64,000 bases of DNA from Micromonospora sp. WMMA1947. GTDB taxonomy: Bacteria; Actinomycetota; Actinomycetes; Mycobacteriales; Micromonosporaceae. The translations under genes and the position numbers were made by a program. Below are positions 60,105 to 64,000 of this stretch, piece after piece. Position 1 is the first letter of the stretch, and each line of letters begins with the position of its first letter. The stretch spans positions 5,723,001-5,787,000 of the forward strand of contig NZ_CP114909.1 in NCBI RefSeq assembly GCF_027497355.1. Direction: 5' to 3'. Under the pieces are notes generated by a model. The model was not told the DNA's origin and did not search any database. It saw only the letters and a list, made by a program, of their open reading frames with translations.

Positions 60105-61451
60105 ATGAGCACTCTGCTCCTGCCGAACGCGCCGGCCGACCCACCGTCGGTCCAGGCCGAACGGGTCATCACCGATGTGCTGGCGGACCTGCAATCCGGC
60201 CTGCACCGTGGTGTCGTGGTCGACTCGCCTCCCGGGGCCGGCAAGTCGACCCTCGTCGTCCGCGCCGCCGTCGAGCTGGCCCGCGCCGGCGAGCCGCTGA
60301 TCGTGATCGCGCAGACTAATGAGCAGGTCGACGATCTGATCGACCGGTTGGCGCAGAAAGCACCGGAACTGCCCATCGGCCGGCTTTCGGCGACCGACTA
60401 CACGGCCACCGATCGGATCAAGCGATACCCCACCGTCCGGGTGGCCGCCAAGGTTGCCGACCTCGGTGGTCCGTCAGTCATCATCGGTACGGCGGCCAAG
60501 TGGGCGCTGGTGTCCGACGGCTGCTGGCCCTGGGCCATCGTTGACGAGGCTTACCAGATGCGGTCGGACGCTCTCCTGCGCGTGGCCGGCCGGTTCGAGC
60601 GGGCGCTGTTCGTCGGCGACCCCGGCCAGCTCGACCCGTTCTCCACCGTCGAAACCGAGCGGTGGACCGGACTGACCTGGGATCCGATGCTGTCTGCGGT
60701 GGCGGCCCTGCTACGGCACAACCCTGACCTGCCGGTGCACCGGCTGCCGGTGTCGTGGCGACTACCTCCCTCGGCGGCGCCGGTGGTGGCTGAGGCCTTC
60801 TATCCCTTCACCGGGTTCCAGGCCGGCACAGACCCTGGCGAGCGGTCGCTGTCCTTCACCACTTCGGGGTTCGGACACGGGCCGATCGATGCGGCGGTGG
60901 AAACGGCTGCGGCGACGGGGTGGGGGCTGTACGAGCTCCCGGCCCGGCACACGCTCCGTACCGATGCGGAGGCGGTCGCGGCGTGCGCAGCTCTGGCACG
61001 TCGTGTACTGGAACGGGGAGCGGTCGCCATCTCGGAACGGGAACCGGGTGGAGCGGCGGTCACCGCGGATCGAATCGCGGTCGGCGCTGCCCATCGCGAC
61101 CAGGTCGCTGCGATCCGCGCGGAGCTTGGCGCGGCCCGGGCAGACGTCACCGTCGACACCGCCAATCGGCTGCAGGGCCGGGAGTACGACGTGACGATCG
61201 TGCTGCATCCGCTGTCGGGACGGCGGGACGCCACCGCCTTCCACCTGGAATCGGGGCGGCTCTGCGTGTTGACGTCTCGGCACCGCCAAGCCTGCATCAT
61301 GGTGGCTCGAGCGGGGATCGCCGAGCTGCTCGATGCACATCCGTCGAGCGAGCCGGTTCACCTCAACGTGCCGGTCAAGTTCCCCGACGGCTGGGAGGCG
61401 AACCAAGCCGTGCTCGCGCACCTGACGGGGCACCGCATCGCCGGCCACTGA
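60105..61451 (+). CDS. SF1 helicase-like ATPase (Upf1/DNA2-like core)
   Basis: A 448-residue protein with the superfamily 1 motif set. Motif I is VVDSPPGAGKSTL (41-49 for the loop), motif II is AIVDEAYQM (DEAY 147-150), motif III is LFVGDPGQLDPF, motif V is DTANRLQGREYDVTIVLHPL, and motif VI is VLTSRHRQACIMVA. It is compact, with little beyond the two RecA folds. The ATG at 60105 is five bases after the DUF262 stop, so it is probably translated by re-initiation. With a Cas4-like nuclease in the same operon it recalls the DNA2/AddAB helicase-nuclease logic, here as separate subunits. Confidence 0.85.
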   Translation: MSTLLLPNAPADPPSVQAERVITDVLADLQSGLHRGVVVDSPPGAGKSTLVVRAAVELARAGEPLIVIAQTNEQVDDLIDRLAQKAPELPIGRLSATDYTATDRIKRYPTVRVAAKVADLGGPSVIIGTAAKWALVSDGCWPWAIVDEAYQMRSDALLRVAGRFERALFVGDPGQLDPFSTVETERWTGLTWDPMLSAVAALLRHNPDLPVHRLPVSWRLPPSAAPVVAEAFYPFTGFQAGTDPGERSLSFTTSGFGHGPIDAAVETAAATGWGLYELPARHTLRTDAEAVAACAALARRVLERGAVAISEREPGGAAVTADRIAVGAAHRDQVAAIRAELGAARADVTVDTANRLQGREYDVTIVLHPLSGRRDATAFHLESGRLCVLTSRHRQACIMVARAGIAELLDAHPSSEPVHLNVPVKFPDGWEANQAVLAHLTGHRIAGH

Positions 61452-61505
61452 TCCCGCTTCCAGCTACCGCCTGCTTTTGAACCAGCATCCACCGAAGGTG
61501 CCAAC

Positions 61506-64000
61506 ATGCCAGACCCTTCCACGCTCACCCCGGACCTCAGCAATCCGATCATCAACTCGCCGTATCAACCGCCGGAGCACCACTTCGAGATCGGTGAACA
61601 CGGCCCCACCGGCAAGCTCCTCCCCGGTCGCCGACCGAGCGAGTCCTTTATCCCGGTTCCAGTCAGCAAAAAGGGACGCAAGGGCGCCGTTCAGCAGGCC
61701 TTCGACTTCGACGTCACCGGCGAGCGGCGTGAGTCGAACTCTCTCATCAATGACATCCGGGTTGCAGTCGAGCGCTGGCGCGCGAACAACTGGAACGGCG
61801 TCACGCCGTACACGAGGAAGCTGCTGGCGCACTGGGCACCGGGCCCACATCGTGACGACGCCGTGCTGTTCTGCCAGCGTGAGGCGGTCGAGACCGCCAT
61901 CTTCCTTGCGGAGGTCGCCGGGCGCCACGGCACGGCCGACTACCGGCGACGCCTGGAGCCGGAGAACCAGCTACACAACGACGGGCTGCCGCGGATCGGG
62001 CTGAAGATGGCAACCGGGTCCGGCAAGACGGTGGTCATGGCGATGCTGATCGCCTGGCAGACCATCAACAAGGTGATGACGCCACGGGACGCACGTTTCG
62101 CCAAGCGCTTCCTCGTTGTGGCGCCGGGAGTGACCATCCGCGACCGCCTCGGCGTCCTCCATCCGGAACGGGACGACAACTACTACCGCGCGCGGGACCT
62201 CATCCCATCGGACCTGTGGGAGCCGCTGCTTCAGGCTCAGGTCCAGGTCGTCAACTACCACACCTTCCTGCCCCGGGATGCCAAGGAGATCCAGGGCGTC
62301 TCCAGCAACACCCGCAAGCTGCTGCGGGGTGGACGCCCGGACATGCCCGATGCCTTCCGGGAGACCCCGGAGATGGTCGCCGACCGGGTGCTGCGGCCCT
62401 TCGGCTCCACCGAGGGTGGCATCGTCGTACTCAACGACGAGGCCCACCACTGCTATCAGGACAAGCTCCTGGAGCACCCCGACGACGAGGCGGACAGGGA
62501 AGACGAGGATCGCAACCGTGAGGCCCGCGTATGGTTCCGCGGCCTGTTGGATCTGAGCCGCAAGACGAAGGTCAAGTCGGTGTTTGACCTCTCGGCGACG
62601 CCGTACTACCTGAAGGGCTCTGGCTACAACGAGGGCTACATCTTTCCCTGGGTCGTCAGCGACTTCTCGCTGATGGACGCCATCGAATCCGGCATCGTCA
62701 AGATTCCGCGAGTACCCGTGGACGACGACGCAGCCACCCGGCAGCCGGTGTACCTCAACCTCTGGGACAACATCAAGCCACCGCTGCCCAAGCGTCGGAG
62801 CACCAAGGGCGTGGATTTCGGGCCGCAGGGCTGGGTGATGCCGGAGACGTTGGAAGGGGCACTCCGCAGCCTATACCGCAGCTACGAACAGAACCACCGA
62901 CGGTACGAGGAAACGCTGGCTGCGGCCGGTGAACCTCCGCCCGTGCTGATCGTGGTCTGCCCCAACACGATCGTCTCCAAGTGGGTGTTCGACTGGATCG
63001 CCGGCCGCGAGGTCGAGCACCCCGACGGATCGACTCGCCTCGCCGCAGGCAACCTGCCGCTGCTGAGCAATGTCGATGACGGCGTTTGGACACCTCGTCA
63101 GCGGACAATCCTGGTCGACTCTGTAGCGCTGGAATCCGGCGGCCCGCTCGGCCCAGAGTTCCGCAAGGACGCCGCTCGCGAGATCGAGGCGTTCAAGCAG
63201 GCATATCGGCTGCGGAACCCCGGCGCCGACGTCGACTCCCTCACCGACGGCGACCTGCTGCGCGAGGCGATGAACACCATCGGCAAGAAGGGCAAGCTGG
63301 GAGAGCACATCCGCTGCGTCGTGTCCGTCGCGATGCTTACGGAGGGCTGGGACGCCAACACCGTCACCCACATCCTCGGCGTACGCCCCTTCCGCAGCCA
63401 ACTGCTCTGCGAACAGGTGGTCGGGCGCGGACTCCGCCGGCGCAGCTACGCGGTGAACGCCGAGGGCCGCTTCGAGCCGGAGTACGCGGAGGTGTACGGC
63501 GTCCCGTTCGCGTTCATCCCCAGCGACCGGGCCATGCCGAAGCCGAAGTTGACCCGGCCGGCGGTCGAGGTCCGCGCGCTGCCCGAACGGTCGCATCTCG
63601 CGATTCGCTTCCCGAAGCTGGACGGCTACCGCGTCGAGCTGCCCGATGAGACGCTGCACGCCGACTTCACGGCCGAGTCCCGCCTACACCTCGACCAGCG
63701 CGAGGTCGCCCTGTGGGTACAGAACCAGGGTGTGGTGGGCGCTGCCAGCGACGTCGACCTGGAGGACATCCGTCTCGCACGTCCCCAGCGCATCGCCTAT
63801 TCGATTGCGAAGCGGCTGATCGAAGAGGAGCGGTACTTCGCGGCACACGCGGGCGTCGAGCGACCCTGGCTGTTCCCCCAGCTGGTCGACATCTGCAAGC
63901 AGTGGTTGGAGGAGTGGGTCACGACCGACCCCGAAGTGACGAAGGGGCACCTGCTGCTGACGCAGGCGTGCGCCCGGGCTGCGGAGAAGGTCTACTCCTC
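61506..64000 (+). CDS. SF2 DEAD/DEAH helicase of type III restriction (Res) type, 3' end cut
   Basis: At least 831 residues of a large SF2 protein, still open at the window end. Walker A is LKMATGSGKTVVMAM (169-175 for the core) and motif II is VVLNDEAHHCYQD (311-314). Motif III-like SVFDLSATPYYLKGSGY, motif V-like VAMLTEGWDANTVTHILGVR and motif VI QLLCEQVVGRGLRRRSY complete the helicase. This resembles BPTD_3080-type restriction enzymes, in which a nuclease domain usually follows the helicase. A partner methyltransferase, if any, would lie beyond the window. It starts 54 bases after the SF1 gene and is likely in the same operon. Confidence 0.88.
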   Translation, partial: MPDPSTLTPDLSNPIINSPYQPPEHHFEIGEHGPTGKLLPGRRPSESFIPVPVSKKGRKGAVQQAFDFDVTGERRESNSLINDIRVAVERWRANNWNGVTPYTRKLLAHWAPGPHRDDAVLFCQREAVETAIFLAEVAGRHGTADYRRRLEPENQLHNDGLPRIGLKMATGSGKTVVMAMLIAWQTINKVMTPRDARFAKRFLVVAPGVTIRDRLGVLHPERDDNYYRARDLIPSDLWEPLLQAQVQVVNYHTFLPRDAKEIQGVSSNTRKLLRGGRPDMPDAFRETPEMVADRVLRPFGSTEGGIVVLNDEAHHCYQDKLLEHPDDEADREDEDRNREARVWFRGLLDLSRKTKVKSVFDLSATPYYLKGSGYNEGYIFPWVVSDFSLMDAIESGIVKIPRVPVDDDAATRQPVYLNLWDNIKPPLPKRRSTKGVDFGPQGWVMPETLEGALRSLYRSYEQNHRRYEETLAAAGEPPPVLIVVCPNTIVSKWVFDWIAGREVEHPDGSTRLAAGNLPLLSNVDDGVWTPRQRTILVDSVALESGGPLGPEFRKDAAREIEAFKQAYRLRNPGADVDSLTDGDLLREAMNTIGKKGKLGEHIRCVVSVAMLTEGWDANTVTHILGVRPFRSQLLCEQVVGRGLRRRSYAVNAEGRFEPEYAEVYGVPFAFIPSDRAMPKPKLTRPAVEVRALPERSHLAIRFPKLDGYRVELPDETLHADFTAESRLHLDQREVALWVQNQGVVGAASDVDLEDIRLARPQRIAYSIAKRLIEEERYFAAHAGVERPWLFPQLVDICKQWLEEWVTTDPEVTKGHLLLTQACARAAEKVYS

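Noticed and set aside
54269-64000. Reading the large operon as CRISPR-associated because of the Cas4-like nuclease
   Set aside because: There is no repeat-spacer array and no cas1, cas2 or effector gene in the window.

Overview
The window is high-GC DNA with frequent GTG and TTG starts, four-base gene overlaps and dense coding on both strands. This points to a mycelial actinomycete, most likely a member of the Micromonosporaceae; that placement is an inference from style, as no rRNA or marker gene is present.

Region by region. (1) 1-10 kb: an aromatic amino acid ammonia-lyase (cut by the window edge) is divergent from a FOXRED2-like flavoprotein and an overlapping AMP-forming ligase. Then come a small membrane protein, a DUF3237/MarR/PhzS-like monooxygenase operon on the minus strand, and a divergent SsuABC/TauABC-type ABC importer. 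(2) 10-21.6 kb: a phosphoketolase, a GH120 beta-xylosidase, a CocE/NonD hydrolase, a GH43 enzyme and a complete MalEFG-type sugar importer without its ATPase form a coherent xylo-oligosaccharide/pentose locus. Palindromic operator candidates lie upstream of it. (3) 21.6-30.6 kb: scattered single genes (NmrA-like reductase, APH-type phosphotransferase, pyruvyl transferase-like protein, cytidine deaminase-like protein, DoxX, DUF808) are mixed with insertion-sequence debris and short tRNA-3'-end-like repeats. (4) 30.6-40.3 kb: an ABC-2 exporter with its own two-component system, then a five-gene acyl-CoA operon (ligase, MaoC, two acyl-CoA dehydrogenases, SDR) divergent from a TetR regulator. (5) 40.3-42.3 kb: a truncated tyrosine integrase, a strong terminator, a third tRNA-3'-like repeat and an intact IS5-type element with a CTAG duplication.

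(6) 42.5-64 kb is a defence island. It opens with a complete four-gene Wadjet anti-plasmid operon (jetA-jetB-jetC-jetD, the DUF2397/DUF2398/TIGR02680/DUF2399 kind). Next is a minus-strand pair made of a Rad50-like zinc-hook ATPase and a small alpha-helical protein with a HEPN-style RxxxxH motif. Divergent from that pair is a tightly packed plus-strand operon of at least six genes: a coiled-coil protein, a Cas4/RecB-like nuclease with a cysteine cluster, an unrecognised 502-residue protein, a DUF262/HNH (GmrSD-like) protein, a Upf1-like SF1 helicase and a large SF2 restriction-type helicase that runs off the window. I do not recognise this combination as a named system. It is the strongest candidate here for something undescribed.

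In region 2 the importer would bring in xylo-oligosaccharides, GH43 and GH120 would release xylose or arabinose, the CocE hydrolase may remove esters, and phosphoketolase would split the resulting pentulose phosphate. In region 6, overlapping genes and head-to-tail spacing suggest three separate transcription units stacked as defence modules.
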